The notes below the pieces were generated by a model. That model saw nothing but the letters and a program-made list of their open reading frames with translations, did no database searches and was not told the origin of the DNA. A stretch of DNA of 64,000 nucleotides from Pyxidicoccus sp. MSG2 (lineage in GTDB: Bacteria > Myxococcota > Myxococcia > Myxococcales > Myxococcaceae). The stretch lies in NCBI RefSeq assembly GCF_026626705.1, contig NZ_JAPNKC010000001.1, positions 1,302,001 to 1,366,000 of the forward strand, in the 5' to 3' direction. A program made the position numbers and the translations under genes. Shown here piece by piece: positions 34,293-42,726 of the stretch. Every line of letters begins with the position of its first letter. Within the stretch, counting starts at the first letter, position 1.

Positions 34293-34513
34293 GGGGCAGT
34301 AATCCCTGGGTGCGAGGGTGGAGCTGGTGGGGTCGGGGGTGGGCTAAACTCTCTAAATCGCTTGCATTTTCCGGTGCGTTGTCCTAGGCAGTCAAGGCCT
34401 TGCGTCGGGGGTGATTGAAGCTCCACCACCCACCGGCCGGGCTACCAACAACACCGCGTCGCGAGTCCTTCCGCACGGCTTTTCTCGGCGCGTTTGCCCC
34501 TGAAGTGACGACA
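34293..34513. other. Divergent intergenic region between mreC and the parvulin gene
   Basis: This 221-bp gap contains a short AT-rich block (34345-34375, with CTAAACTCTCTAAATCG) that is the best place for promoters in both directions. On the plus strand TTGCAT followed 17 bases later by TAGGCA is a weak promoter match. No other gene is visible. Confidence 0.35.
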
Positions 34514-36082
34514 ATGGACGGTCTGAATCCCCGGAAGGTCTTCTCCCTGGTGTTCATCATCGGCATCGCGGTGGTGTTCACGCTGTCGTTCGGGCCGGGC
34601 AGCAACGGCTTCGGCGGCACCGGCGCCGCGAGCACGGCCCCCGGCTCGGTGGCCACGGTGAACGGCAAGGAAATCCCCATGCGCGACTTCGCCACCGCAT
34701 GGGCCCGGCAGATGAACTTCCTGCGCTCGCAAGGCAGCCCCATCCCGGAATCCGTCGCCCGCCAGTTCGGCATGCACACCCAGGTGCTCGACCGCCTGGT
34801 GAACACCGAGCTGCTCGCCCAGGCGGCCGAGCGCCACGGCATCACCGCCTCCGACGACGAGCTGCGCAAGCTCATCCATGAGAACCCGGACTTCCAGAAG
34901 GACGGCGTGTTCGACATGGAGCGCTACAAGCAGGTGCTGCGCGACTTCTACCGGAAGACGGCGCCGGACTTCGAGAGCGAGCTGCGCCGCCAGCTGGGCG
35001 CCCAGAAGATGCTCGACGTGGTGCGCGCCAACGCGGTGGTGTCGGACGACGAGGTCCGCGCCCGCTACGAGAAGCAGGGCAACCAGGCCAAGGTCGTCTT
35101 CGCGCGCTTTTTGCCCACCATGTTCGCCGAGAAGGTGCCCGCCCCCACGCCCGCCCAGCTGGCGGAGTGGAAGAAGGCGCACGAGAAGGAGATCAAGGAC
35201 TACTTCGAGGCCAACCGCTTCGTGTACCAGCAGCCCGAGCGCATCCACGCCCGCCAGGTGCTGGTGAAGCTGGCCCCGGACGCCACCGCCGAGCAGAAGG
35301 CCCAGGCCAGGGCGAAGGCCGAGGCGCTGCGCAAGGAGATTGAGGGCGGCAAGGACTTCGCCGCGGTGGCGAAGGAGAGCAGCGAGGACCCGGGCAGCAA
35401 GGCGCGCGGTGGAGACCTCGGCTGGGTGGAGCGCAACAGCTGGGAGCCGGTGCTGGCGGACGCGGCCTTCGCGCTGAAGGCGGGCGAGGTGACGCAGCCG
35501 GTGGAGACGAAGTTCGGCGTGCACCTGGTCAAGGTGGAGGAGAAGCAGGCGGCCCAGGACAAGAAGCTCGAGGACGTCTCGGACGAGATTGCCACCACGC
35601 TCTACAAGCAGGAGCGCGCGAAGGAGCAGGCCCGCGCCGAGGCGGAGAAGGCGCTGGCCTCCATCAAGGGTGGCAAGACGCTGAAGGAGCTCTTCCCCTC
35701 GGAGAAGGAGCAGCCGGCCCTGCTGCGCTTCGAGACGGAGACGCGTCCGGAGGCGGTGGAGACGGACAGCTTCACGGCCGAGGGTGAGGCGGTGCCGCAC
35801 CTGGGCCCCGCGCCCGAGCTGGTGAAGGCCGTGTTCGCGGCCAACGGCCCCGAGCCGCTGGGCCAGGTCTTCCCGGTGGGCGAGGGCTTCGTGGTCACGC
35901 AGGTGGTGGAGCGCCAGAAGCCGGATACCGCCGGCTTCGACAAGCGCAAGGACGAGCTGCGCGCCCAGGCCCAGCAGGCCAAGCAGATCGAGCTGACCGA
36001 GTCCTTCCTCAAGTCGCTGAAGAAGCAGGGCACGGTGGTGACGAACGCCGAGGCCATCGACTCGGTGGTGGGCGCGGGCTAG
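34514..36082 (+). CDS. Membrane-anchored peptidyl-prolyl isomerase (SurA/PpiD-type parvulin)
   Basis: The 522-residue protein begins MDGLNPRK and has one membrane helix (about 10-27) followed by a periplasmic SurA_N-like chaperone region. The parvulin domain lies at about 240-345: HARQVLVKLAP, EDPGSKARGGDLGWVERN and TKFGVHLVKVEEK are its conserved segments. A second helical region closes the protein. This architecture matches PpiD, which helps fold outer-membrane proteins at the periplasmic face. ATG at 34514 precedes the membrane helix directly; the upstream extension has non-coding composition. A strong terminator follows. Confidence 0.92.
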   Translation: MDGLNPRKVFSLVFIIGIAVVFTLSFGPGSNGFGGTGAASTAPGSVATVNGKEIPMRDFATAWARQMNFLRSQGSPIPESVARQFGMHTQVLDRLVNTELLAQAAERHGITASDDELRKLIHENPDFQKDGVFDMERYKQVLRDFYRKTAPDFESELRRQLGAQKMLDVVRANAVVSDDEVRARYEKQGNQAKVVFARFLPTMFAEKVPAPTPAQLAEWKKAHEKEIKDYFEANRFVYQQPERIHARQVLVKLAPDATAEQKAQARAKAEALRKEIEGGKDFAAVAKESSEDPGSKARGGDLGWVERNSWEPVLADAAFALKAGEVTQPVETKFGVHLVKVEEKQAAQDKKLEDVSDEIATTLYKQERAKEQARAEAEKALASIKGGKTLKELFPSEKEQPALLRFETETRPEAVETDSFTAEGEAVPHLGPAPELVKAVFAANGPEPLGQVFPVGEGFVVTQVVERQKPDTAGFDKRKDELRAQAQQAKQIELTESFLKSLKKQGTVVTNAEAIDSVVGAG

Positions 36083-36112
36083 TTCCGCTTCCCCGTCACG
36101 TCGAAGCACCTG

Positions 36113-36158
36113 CGAGGGCCGGTTGGAGGGTGCTTCCCTCCCCGGCCCTCGGTCTTTT
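36113..36158 (+). terminator. Strong terminator after the parvulin gene
   Basis: CGAGGGCCGG pairs with CCGGCCCTCG, and inside it GGAGGG pairs with CCCTCC around TGCTT, giving a near-continuous 16-bp stem. It is followed by GTCTTTTT. It also lies at the end of the convergent GGDEF gene. Confidence 0.9.
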
Positions 36159-37247
36159 TCAGCGCGCGGGGAAGTCCGAGGAGCCGGTGTCCGGGGTGGT
36201 GGGCACGGCGATGCAGATGCCGTCGCGGCCACGGGCCTTGGCCGCGTACATGGCGAAGTCCGCGGCGCGGATGAGGTCCAGCGCGGACATGGAGTGGTCC
36301 GGGAAGGTGGCCACGCCGACGCTGGCGGTGAGGCGCGCGTCCAGGCCGTGCTCCTGGAGGAAGGGGCGCCCGCGGAAGGCCTCGCAGATGCGCTGGCCGA
36401 TGAGGGTGGCCCCGTCCAGATCGGTCTCCACCAGCAGCATGGCGAACTCGTCGCCGCCGTAGCGGAAGACGGAGTCCACGTTCTGCCGGCCGAGGGAGAT
36501 GAGCATGTCGCCCACCTCCTTGAGGGCGGCGCTGCCCATCAGGTGGCCGTGGCTGTCGTTGATGCTCTTGAAGTGGTCCAGGTCCAGGAAGACGAGCGAC
36601 AGCGGATGGCGGAAGCGCGCGGCGCGCTTCACCTCGTGGTCCAGCAGCGCGCGCAGGTGCCGGGCGTTGTAGCAGCCGGTGTGCTCGTCGGTAATCGTCA
36701 GCTCCTGCACCCGCCGGAAGTTGCGCGCGTTCTCAATCGCGATGGCCGCGTAGTCGGCGATGGCGGTGAGGGTGGTGAGGTCCTCGTTGGTGAAGGGCGG
36801 GTCCGCGGGGCCGTTGACGAGCTCGATGATGCCCAGCACCCGGCCGCGGGCGAGCAGCGGCACCGCGAGGATGGAGCGGGTGTGGAAGGCGGAGGCCTCG
36901 TCGAAGCGGGGGGCGAAGCTGGGGTCTCCCCCCACGTCATGGACGAGCCGGGCGACGCCGGAGCTGAAGACGGCGCCGGCGATGCCCTCGCCGGGGTTGA
37001 GCTGGAGGCCCTTGAGGACCTCGGCGCCGTCGCCCACCGCGATTTCGAAGTAGAGCTTCCCGGTGCGCTCGTCCTGGAGGATGAGGGACCAGTTGCGAGG
37101 CAACAGCAGGCTGCTGACCTTCTGCATGACGAGCGCGAGCACCTCGCGCAGCTCCAGCGTAGAGGTCAGCGCCTTGGCCATCTCGTTGAACGCGGCCAGT
37201 TGCTCTACCGTCCGCTTCATGGCCGACAGGAGGTCTGCGGGCTTCAT
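36159..37247 (-). CDS. GAF-GGDEF diguanylate cyclase
   Basis: The 362-residue cytoplasmic protein has a GAF domain (about 15-175, with [20 protein letters not shown]) and a GGDEF domain. The active site RYGGDEF is intact at 264-268, and the substrate and metal segment [16 protein letters not shown] is conserved, so it should make c-di-GMP from two GTP. The inhibitory I-site is degenerate: QNVD stands where RxxD is expected. Product inhibition is therefore probably weak or absent. ATG at 37247 is chosen because the upstream extension reads as untranslated DNA. It is divergent from maf. Confidence 0.92.
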   Translation of the reverse strand: MKPADLLSAMKRTVEQLAAFNEMAKALTSTLELREVLALVMQKVSSLLLPRNWSLILQDERTGKLYFEIAVGDGAEVLKGLQLNPGEGIAGAVFSSGVARLVHDVGGDPSFAPRFDEASAFHTRSILAVPLLARGRVLGIIELVNGPADPPFTNEDLTTLTAIADYAAIAIENARNFRRVQELTITDEHTGCYNARHLRALLDHEVKRAARFRHPLSLVFLDLDHFKSINDSHGHLMGSAALKEVGDMLISLGRQNVDSVFRYGGDEFAMLLVETDLDGATLIGQRICEAFRGRPFLQEHGLDARLTASVGVATFPDHSMSALDLIRAADFAMYAAKARGRDGICIAVPTTPDTGSSDFPAR

Positions 37248-37300
37248 CCGTAGAGTCCACTCCGAGGCGCAAGTCTGGTAAGGCCGACCCGAGCCGTAAC

Positions 37301-37900
37301 ATGCACTCGAACGCGGAGCAAACGTTGCTAATCCTGGCCTCTGCCTCGCCCCGGCGCAGGGAGCTGCTGTCACAACTGAGCCTCAACTTCACCGTGTCGG
37401 CGGCGGACATCGACGAGACGCCCCGCCCCGGGGAGGCCCCGGAAGCCTACGTGCTGCGGCTGGCCCGGGAGAAGGCCGGGGCGGTGGCCACCCGCCACCC
37501 GGGCGCCTGGGTGCTGGCCGCGGACACCACCGTGGTGCTGGGCCCGGAGCTGCTGGGCAAGCCCCGGGACGCCGAGGAGGCGAAGGCCATGCTCGGCCGC
37601 CTCTCCGGCCGCACCCACGAGGTGCACACCGGCGTGGCACTGGCCGGCCGGCACGCGGAAGGACTCGTCGTGCGCACCCGCGTCACCTTCCGGGCCCTCA
37701 CCCCGGGGGAGATTGCCTGGTACGCGGGCACCGGCGAGCCGCTGGACAAGGCGGGCGCCTACGCCGTCCAGGGCAAGGGCGGCTTCCTCGTCGCGGCAGT
37801 GGACGGAAGCCCCACCAACGTCATCGGCCTGCCGCTGGGCGAGACGCTGGCGCTGCTGGAGCGCGCCGGGGTGCCGCTGCCGTGGAGGGCCTCGCCGTGA
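37301..37900 (+). CDS. maf: Maf-family nucleoside triphosphate pyrophosphatase
   Basis: The 199-residue protein opens with the family signature [17 protein letters not shown] and has the catalytic-region motifs [21 protein letters not shown] and [13 protein letters not shown]. Maf proteins hydrolyse dTTP, UTP or modified pyrimidine nucleotides to monophosphates and may clean the nucleotide pool. Its stop overlaps the next gene's start in GTGA. It starts at an ATG at 37301, divergent from the GGDEF gene. Confidence 0.95.
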   Translation: MHSNAEQTLLILASASPRRRELLSQLSLNFTVSAADIDETPRPGEAPEAYVLRLAREKAGAVATRHPGAWVLAADTTVVLGPELLGKPRDAEEAKAMLGRLSGRTHEVHTGVALAGRHAEGLVVRTRVTFRALTPGEIAWYAGTGEPLDKAGAYAVQGKGGFLVAAVDGSPTNVIGLPLGETLALLERAGVPLPWRASP

Positions 37901-38568
37901 GCGACGGCGTGGCGCAGCGGCTGGCGGCGGTGCGCGAGCGGGTGGCGGCGGCCTGCGCGCGCGCCGGGCGGCCGGTGGAGTCGGTGACGCTGGTGGCGGT
38001 GTCCAAGCTGAAGCCGGCGGCGCTCATCCGCGAGGCGTACGCGGCGGGCCAGCGCGACTTCGGGGAGAACTACGCGCAGGAGCTGCGGGACAAGGCCGCG
38101 GAGCTGGCGGACCTGGAGGGCCTGCGCTGGCACGCCATCGGCGCGCTGCAGACCAACAAGGTGAAGTACGTGGCGCGCGTGGCCGCTTCCTTCCACGCGC
38201 TGGACCGGCTGGAGGTGGCGCGCGAGCTGTCCAAGCGGCGCGAGGGCGCGCCTCCCCTGCCCTGCTACGTGGAGGTCAACGTGGGCGGCGAGGCCACCAA
38301 GAGCGGCCTCGAGCCCGCGGCGCTGGAGACCTTCCTCACGGAAGTGCGCGCCCTGCCCGGGCTCCAGCTGGTGGGGCTGATGTCACTGCCGCCCCCCACG
38401 GACGACGAGGCGCGGGCGCGCGGCTACTTCCAGGCGCTGCGCGAGCTGGCGCGGGCGCATGGCCTGCCCGGCCTGTCCATGGGCACCACGCACGACTTCG
38501 AGCTGGCCATCCAGGAGGGGGCCAGCGTGGTCCGCGTGGGCACGGCCATCTTCGGCGAGCGGGCGTGA
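37897..38568 (+). CDS. YggS/PLPBP-family pyridoxal phosphate homeostasis protein
   Basis: The 223-residue protein has the fold III PLP-binding barrel motifs: [12 protein letters not shown] with the PLP lysine, [20 protein letters not shown] and [12 protein letters not shown]. It lacks a catalytic domain for amino acid racemisation and is thought to balance free pyridoxal phosphate. The GTG start at 37897 overlaps the maf stop, so the two genes form an operon. The segment [12 protein letters not shown] differs slightly from the usual SMGMS pattern. Confidence 0.94.
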   Translation: MSDGVAQRLAAVRERVAAACARAGRPVESVTLVAVSKLKPAALIREAYAAGQRDFGENYAQELRDKAAELADLEGLRWHAIGALQTNKVKYVARVAASFHALDRLEVARELSKRREGAPPLPCYVEVNVGGEATKSGLEPAALETFLTEVRALPGLQLVGLMSLPPPTDDEARARGYFQALRELARAHGLPGLSMGTTHDFELAIQEGASVVRVGTAIFGERA

Positions 38569-38569
38569 C

Positions 38570-38586
38570 GCCGGCGGAGAGCCGGC
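38570..38586. terminator. Bidirectional terminator between yggS and the zinc-ribbon gene
   Basis: GCCGGC and GCCGGC form a 6-bp stem around GGAGA, exactly filling the 19-bp gap between the two convergent stop codons. Confidence 0.5.
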
Positions 38587-38587
38587 C

Positions 38588-38800
38588 TCACAGCTCCTTG
38601 AACTTCACCCGGCCCTCGCCGCTGACGGTGACGCGGAACTCGGTGCCGCAGTAGTTGCAGCGCACCTCGTCCTGATCGCCGAACGTGTCGTGCACGGGGT
38701 TGTTGGCGTTGCAGTCCGGACAGTCGAACTCCTTGAACTTGCCGCCGGCGGTCGCCTTCAGGTCCTTGTCGTCATCGTCGAAGTCGTAGGTGTTGGCCAC
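38588..38800 (-). CDS. Small zinc-ribbon protein
   Basis: The 70-residue acidic protein has two CxxC pairs, CPDC (C27, C30) and CNYC (C48, C51), spaced as in a zinc ribbon. An Asp-rich N-terminus precedes them. No other domain is present. The GTG start at 38800 has CAGGAGG five bases upstream, which is decisive over longer frames. Function is unknown; such proteins often bind nucleic acid or another protein. Confidence 0.82.
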   Translation of the reverse strand: MANTYDFDDDDKDLKATAGGKFKEFDCPDCNANNPVHDTFGDQDEVRCNYCGTEFRVTVSGEGRVKFKEL

Positions 38801-39116
38801 GGTGCCTCCTGGCGCTCGGGCGCCGCGAGGGCGCCGCCTTGCGCGAAGGCTACCAGAGCGGTGTCGGCGGGTGGACACCGTAAGCCGCATGGAGGGCGAC
38901 CGGGCTCGGGGGCGGAAGAGGCGTCCCGTGGGCCGGGCATGAGAGAGTGTGCGCCCCGTGACGTCTCCGCAGGCCCCCCTGTGGAGCGGGCAAGCACCCG
39001 TTGAATGCCTGGCCTCCAGGCACGTCAGTGGAAATGCGGCACGGCGGGGACGGTTGGGGGCGGGTCTGGCGGATAGGGTCCAGGCTACTTAACTTCCAAG
39101 CGAGGGAGCTCACTCG
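38801..39116. other. Intergenic region with a palindrome, before the DUF3108 gene cluster
   Basis: No convincing gene lies in these 316 bases. They contain the promoter and ribosome binding site (CAGGAGG) of the zinc-ribbon gene on the minus strand. On the plus strand there is a perfect 7-3-7 palindrome, TGCCTGG-CCT-CCAGGCA, at 39006-39022, then an AT-richer block CTACTTAACTT near 39085 and a GAGGGAG ribosome binding site just before 39117. Confidence 0.45.
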
Positions 39117-39923
39117 ATGCGTGCGCAGTCCAGGTGGGGATTCGCGGCGGTGCTGGCGGGCCTGGTGTGGTCCGCGACGGCCATGGCCCAGGACACTTCC
39201 GCCAATCCGGCCTTCGGCCCCGGTGAGCAATCCCAGTATCGCGTGAAGTACCTCGGCGTGACGGCGGGCACCGCGCAGGTGACGGTGGGCGCGCCCATGA
39301 AGCAGTTCGGCGAGGAGGTGTGGCCCATCATCGCCCTGGCGCGCTCGCAGGACGTCATCGGCGTGTGGCCCATCAAGAACAAGTTCGTCTCGTACTGGCA
39401 GGCCGGCGGGCAGCGCGTGCTGGGCAGTGATTTGCACGCGGACGAGAACGGCAAGCGCCGCCGCCAGCGCATCAAGATGCAGGCGGACGGCAAGGGCGCC
39501 CTCGTCGTGAAGCAGAAGGAGGGCGAGCAGCCGCGCGAGTCCACGCGGGAGCTGGAGCAGGGCACGCTGGACGTGACGGGTGCCACCTTCGCGCTGCGCA
39601 ACCGCGAGCTGGAGGTGGGCAGGGACTACTCCTACCCCGTCTTCACGGGCAGCAAGACGTTCACGATGCGCGCGAAGGTGGAAGCGCGCGAGATGATGAA
39701 CACGGAGCTGGGACCCAGGGAGGTCTTCAAGCTGCGCGTGCAGGCGGAGTTCGGCGGCAGCCTGACGTCGAAGCGGGACATGTTCGTGTACCTCACCACC
39801 GACCCCAACCACGTGCCGGTGCGCGTGGAGGCGGAGTTCGCGCTGGGGACGATGGTGGCGGAAATCACCGACTACAAGCCGGGCCGCATCATGGAGTTGG
39901 CCCGGGCCGGGAACGACGGGTAG
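39117..39923 (+). CDS. DUF3108-family secreted protein
   Basis: The 268-residue protein has a signal peptide ending at about residue 24 (ATAMA-QDT). The mature part is a beta-rich DUF3108 domain, recognised from FGPGEQSQYRVKYLGVTAG near the start and MFVYLTTDPNHVPVRVEAEF near the end. It is expected in the periplasm; no enzymatic residues are known for the family. Upstream GAGGGAG supports the start. It is followed after 28 bases by a DUF4091 protein and then by a second DUF3108 protein, so the three genes probably work together. Confidence 0.85.
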   Translation: MRAQSRWGFAAVLAGLVWSATAMAQDTSANPAFGPGEQSQYRVKYLGVTAGTAQVTVGAPMKQFGEEVWPIIALARSQDVIGVWPIKNKFVSYWQAGGQRVLGSDLHADENGKRRRQRIKMQADGKGALVVKQKEGEQPRESTRELEQGTLDVTGATFALRNRELEVGRDYSYPVFTGSKTFTMRAKVEAREMMNTELGPREVFKLRVQAEFGGSLTSKRDMFVYLTTDPNHVPVRVEAEFALGTMVAEITDYKPGRIMELARAGNDG

Positions 39924-39951
39924 CACCCGACGGAAGCGGCGAAGGGGGCGG

Positions 39952-41670
39952 ATGGGCGGGGCATGGGCGTGGGCGATGGTGGCGGCAATGGCCGCGACTC
40001 CGGTTGTTGCGGCGACAGCTGCGGCTCCAGGGCCGCGGGTGGTGTCGCCCCTGGTGAAGGTTCGTCCGGGTGAAGCGGTGCAGGGGCGCCGCGACGCCCG
40101 GCTCAGCGTGGCCCGCGGCGAGTGCGAGGCCACGCAGGTGGTGCTGCCCGCGCACGCGGCGCGCCCGAAGGTGGGGGCGCTGTCGCTCGCGGGGCCCGGC
40201 GCCGCGCTGAAGGTCTCCGTATGGCGCCAGGTCTTCGTGGACGTGAAGACGCCGTCCAACGGAGAGGGCCGCACGGGTCCGTGGCCGGACGCGCTGGTGC
40301 CCGTGGAAGCGCCGATTCAGTCCGCCGACGCGAAGCTGCCCACCGTCCTCTACGTGGAGGTGTGCGCGCCGGAGAAGCAGGCGCCGGGCACGTACAAGGG
40401 CGAGCTGCGCGTGAAGACGGAGGGCGAGGCCCCCGCGCCGGTGCCCTTCACGGTGGAGGTGCAGCCCTTCGCGCTGCCCGCCACGTCGTCCCTGCCCACC
40501 AGCTTCGGCGTGTCGCTGTACAGCATCGCCCGCGGGCACGGCGTGTCGCCGGAGTCTCCCGAGGCGAAGGAGTTGCTGCGCGCGTACGGCCGCGTCCTGC
40601 TGGAGCACCGGGTGAGCGCGCACGGCATGAGCATGTCGCCGCCGCCGGTGCGCTTCGACGGTGGCAGGCCGGTGGTGGACTGGCGCGCGTACGACGCGGA
40701 GATGGGGCCCTTCCTCGACGGCAGCCTGCTGCCCTCGGGCGCGCGCTTCACCACCGCCGAGGTGCGCGACAACAAGCAGGCCAGCACCGACGCGGAGAAG
40801 GCGGCGTACTACCGCGCCTTCGTCGAGCACTTCCGGAAGAAGGGCTGGCCGGCGCAGCTCTTCTTCTACGCCAAGGACGAGCCGAAGCCGGAGGACGTGC
40901 CGCTGGTGCACGCCCAGGCGAAGCGCGTGCGCGCCGCCGGAGGCATCCCCGTGCTCGTCACCAGCCCGCTGGATGACGCACTGCGCGGCGCAGCGGACAT
41001 CCTCACGCCCACCCTCAACTGCTTCTACCCGCGCCCCGGGCCGCAGACGTGCCGCAACGTGGTGGCGGCGCGCACGCTGCGCGGCCGCCTGCCGAAGGGC
41101 GCGAAGGTGTGGTGGTACCAGAGCTGCAACTCGCACGGCTGCAACGGCGGCCCGCCCGAGGACGCGGCGGTGGACGCCGCCTACAGTGGCTGGGCCTCGT
41201 ACATGGTGGACCACCCCGCCCCGCTCAACCGCGCCATGGGCGTGCTGGCCTTCTCCTCCGGGGTGGACGGCGAGCTCTATTTCGACACCGTCTTTGCCTA
41301 CAACACGAAGAAAGACGTGTGGACGGACGTCTTCGAGTTCGGCGGCAACGGCGACGGCACCCTCTTCTACCCGGGCACGCCGGCCCGGCTCGGCACCCCG
41401 GGCCATCAGCCCGTCATCAGTTTGCGCCTCAAGCATCTGCGGGACGGGCTGGAGGACTACGAGTACCTCCGGCTGCTGACGGAGCTCGGGGAGGGTGACT
41501 TCGCGCAGGCGGCCGCGCGGAGGCTGGCCCGCTCGGGTTGGGACATCACCCGGGATGCGGGAGAATGGGAAGCGGTCCGTCAGGAAGTCACGGCACGGCT
41601 GCGCAAGCGGTGGGCCGGTTCCGAATATGCGAAGCGCTCGGGCCGTCAGACGCCCGACAGCACCCCGTAG
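39952..41670 (+). CDS. DUF4091 / glycoside hydrolase 123-like secreted protein
   Basis: The 572-residue protein has an N-terminal signal peptide (cleavage near residue 20), a beta-sandwich N-terminal domain with VSVWRQVFVDV and KQAPGTYKGELRV, and a TIM-barrel-like catalytic region with FFYAKDEPKPEDVP. The C-terminal segment LRLKHLRDGLEDYEYLRLL is the signature of DUF4091, related to GH123 beta-N-acetylgalactosaminidases. The acidic KDEP pair fits the GH123 Asp-Glu catalytic dyad by analogy. It may cleave a hexosamine-containing polymer in the envelope; the substrate is not shown. GAAGGGGG lies just upstream of the start. Confidence 0.82.
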   Translation: MGGAWAWAMVAAMAATPVVAATAAAPGPRVVSPLVKVRPGEAVQGRRDARLSVARGECEATQVVLPAHAARPKVGALSLAGPGAALKVSVWRQVFVDVKTPSNGEGRTGPWPDALVPVEAPIQSADAKLPTVLYVEVCAPEKQAPGTYKGELRVKTEGEAPAPVPFTVEVQPFALPATSSLPTSFGVSLYSIARGHGVSPESPEAKELLRAYGRVLLEHRVSAHGMSMSPPPVRFDGGRPVVDWRAYDAEMGPFLDGSLLPSGARFTTAEVRDNKQASTDAEKAAYYRAFVEHFRKKGWPAQLFFYAKDEPKPEDVPLVHAQAKRVRAAGGIPVLVTSPLDDALRGAADILTPTLNCFYPRPGPQTCRNVVAARTLRGRLPKGAKVWWYQSCNSHGCNGGPPEDAAVDAAYSGWASYMVDHPAPLNRAMGVLAFSSGVDGELYFDTVFAYNTKKDVWTDVFEFGGNGDGTLFYPGTPARLGTPGHQPVISLRLKHLRDGLEDYEYLRLLTELGEGDFAQAAARRLARSGWDITRDAGEWEAVRQEVTARLRKRWAGSEYAKRSGRQTPDSTP

Positions 41671-41689
41671 TCCCTGTGGAAGGAAAAGG

Positions 41690-42592
41690 ATGAGCTCCAT
41701 GCGCACCCTCCTCGCGGCCTGGCTGACGCTGTCCACCGCCACCGCCTGGGCCCAGCTGCCGGACGCGGACGCCGACAAGCCCGAGGCCGACAAGGCCGAA
41801 GCGGCGGACAAGGACAAGAAGGTCCCCATCACCGTGGCGCCCTGCGCGCAGGCGCTGCCCGCGCTGCGCACGCCCATGGCCTTCATGCCCGGCGAGGTGC
41901 TCGAGTTCGATTTGGACGCCATGGGCGCCCAGGCCGGGAAGATGACGATGCGCGTCCAGAAGCAGAAGGACGGGCAGCTGCCGGTGGAGGTGGAGGCCAA
42001 GACGAACTCCTTCTTCTCCAAGGTGCGCCGGGTCCACGGCAACGCCATCACGTACCTCCACCCGCGCACGCTGCGTCCCAAGCGCTACATCGAAGACACC
42101 ACGGAGAACGAGCAGCGCCGCAAGGTGGAGGTGGCCTTCGGCGCGAAGGACCGCTCCGTGAAGGTGGACTACCAGGTGGGCCAGCGCCCCAAGGGCCAGC
42201 TCAACTACACCTACGACAAGGACGGCCTGGACGTGGCCGGCTCCATCTACCTGCTGCGCCAGTTGCCACTGCAGGAGAACATGCAGGTGTGCTTCGACGT
42301 GTACGGCGTGCGCCGGCTGTGGCGCATGCAGGGCTCGGTGGTGAAGCGCGAGCAGGTGACGACGCCGCTGGGCCAGTTCCAGGCCTGGCACATGCAGGGC
42401 ATGGCCATCCGCCTCGACAGGCCCTCGCAGAAGCGCGAGGTGCACGTGTGGATTTCCGACGACGCCCGCCGCCTGCCCCTGGCCGCCGTGGGCACCCTGG
42501 ACCTGGGCGCCGTGCGCGCCACCCTCACCTCCGTCTCCCGCCCCGGCGAGAAGCGCCAGGAGGCCAGCGGCGAGGAGAACATGAAGTGGTGA
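41690..42592 (+). CDS. DUF3108-family secreted protein with acidic linker
   Basis: The 300-residue protein has a signal peptide ending in ATAWA-Q, an Asp/Ala/Lys-rich linker (about 24-45) and a DUF3108 domain (FMPGEVLEFDLDAMGAQAGK to VHVWISDDARRLPLAAVG). It is the second DUF3108 member of the cluster and starts 19 bases after the DUF4091 stop, with GGAAGGAAAAGG before the ATG. Same operon and probably same compartment as its neighbours. A terminator follows. Confidence 0.84.
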   Translation: MSSMRTLLAAWLTLSTATAWAQLPDADADKPEADKAEAADKDKKVPITVAPCAQALPALRTPMAFMPGEVLEFDLDAMGAQAGKMTMRVQKQKDGQLPVEVEAKTNSFFSKVRRVHGNAITYLHPRTLRPKRYIEDTTENEQRRKVEVAFGAKDRSVKVDYQVGQRPKGQLNYTYDKDGLDVAGSIYLLRQLPLQENMQVCFDVYGVRRLWRMQGSVVKREQVTTPLGQFQAWHMQGMAIRLDRPSQKREVHVWISDDARRLPLAAVGTLDLGAVRATLTSVSRPGEKRQEASGEENMKW

Positions 42593-42629
42593 GAGACTGA
42601 CGCACACCGGTTGACTTCCTGCTGTGACT

Positions 42630-42659
42630 GAAGCCCGGGGTCCCCACGCCCCGGGCTTC
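42630..42659 (+). terminator. Terminator of the DUF3108-DUF4091-DUF3108 operon
   Basis: GAAGCCCGGGG and CCCCGGGCTTC form a perfect 11-bp stem around 8 bases, followed by TTCATTC. It lies 37 bases after the stop codon. Confidence 0.85.
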
Positions 42660-42673
42660 TTCATTCCCGGGAA

Positions 42674-42690
42674 TTGAAAACGGTTTGCAA
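42674..42690 (+). promoter_or_regulatory. Near-perfect palindrome, candidate metal-responsive operator
   Basis: TTGAAAACGGTTTGCAA pairs with its own reverse complement at 14 of the 16 non-central positions. Read as a 7-1-7 element (TGAAAAC-G-GTTTGCA) it keeps 9 of 14 positions of the classical Fur-box half-site pattern TGATAAT. Its right half contains TTGCAA (42685-42690), which with TACGGT 17 bases on is a possible promoter. The downstream genes encode imelysin and a di-haem protein, families often under Fur control. Confidence 0.5.
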
Positions 42691-42726
42691 AGTCAAAATC
42701 GTGGACGTACGGTGCGCGCCGCTCCG

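Noticed and set aside
38850..42081. Long minus-strand frames opposite the DUF3108-DUF4091 cluster
   Set aside because: They lack motifs and have antisense composition; the plus-strand genes have signal peptides, ribosome binding sites and family signatures.
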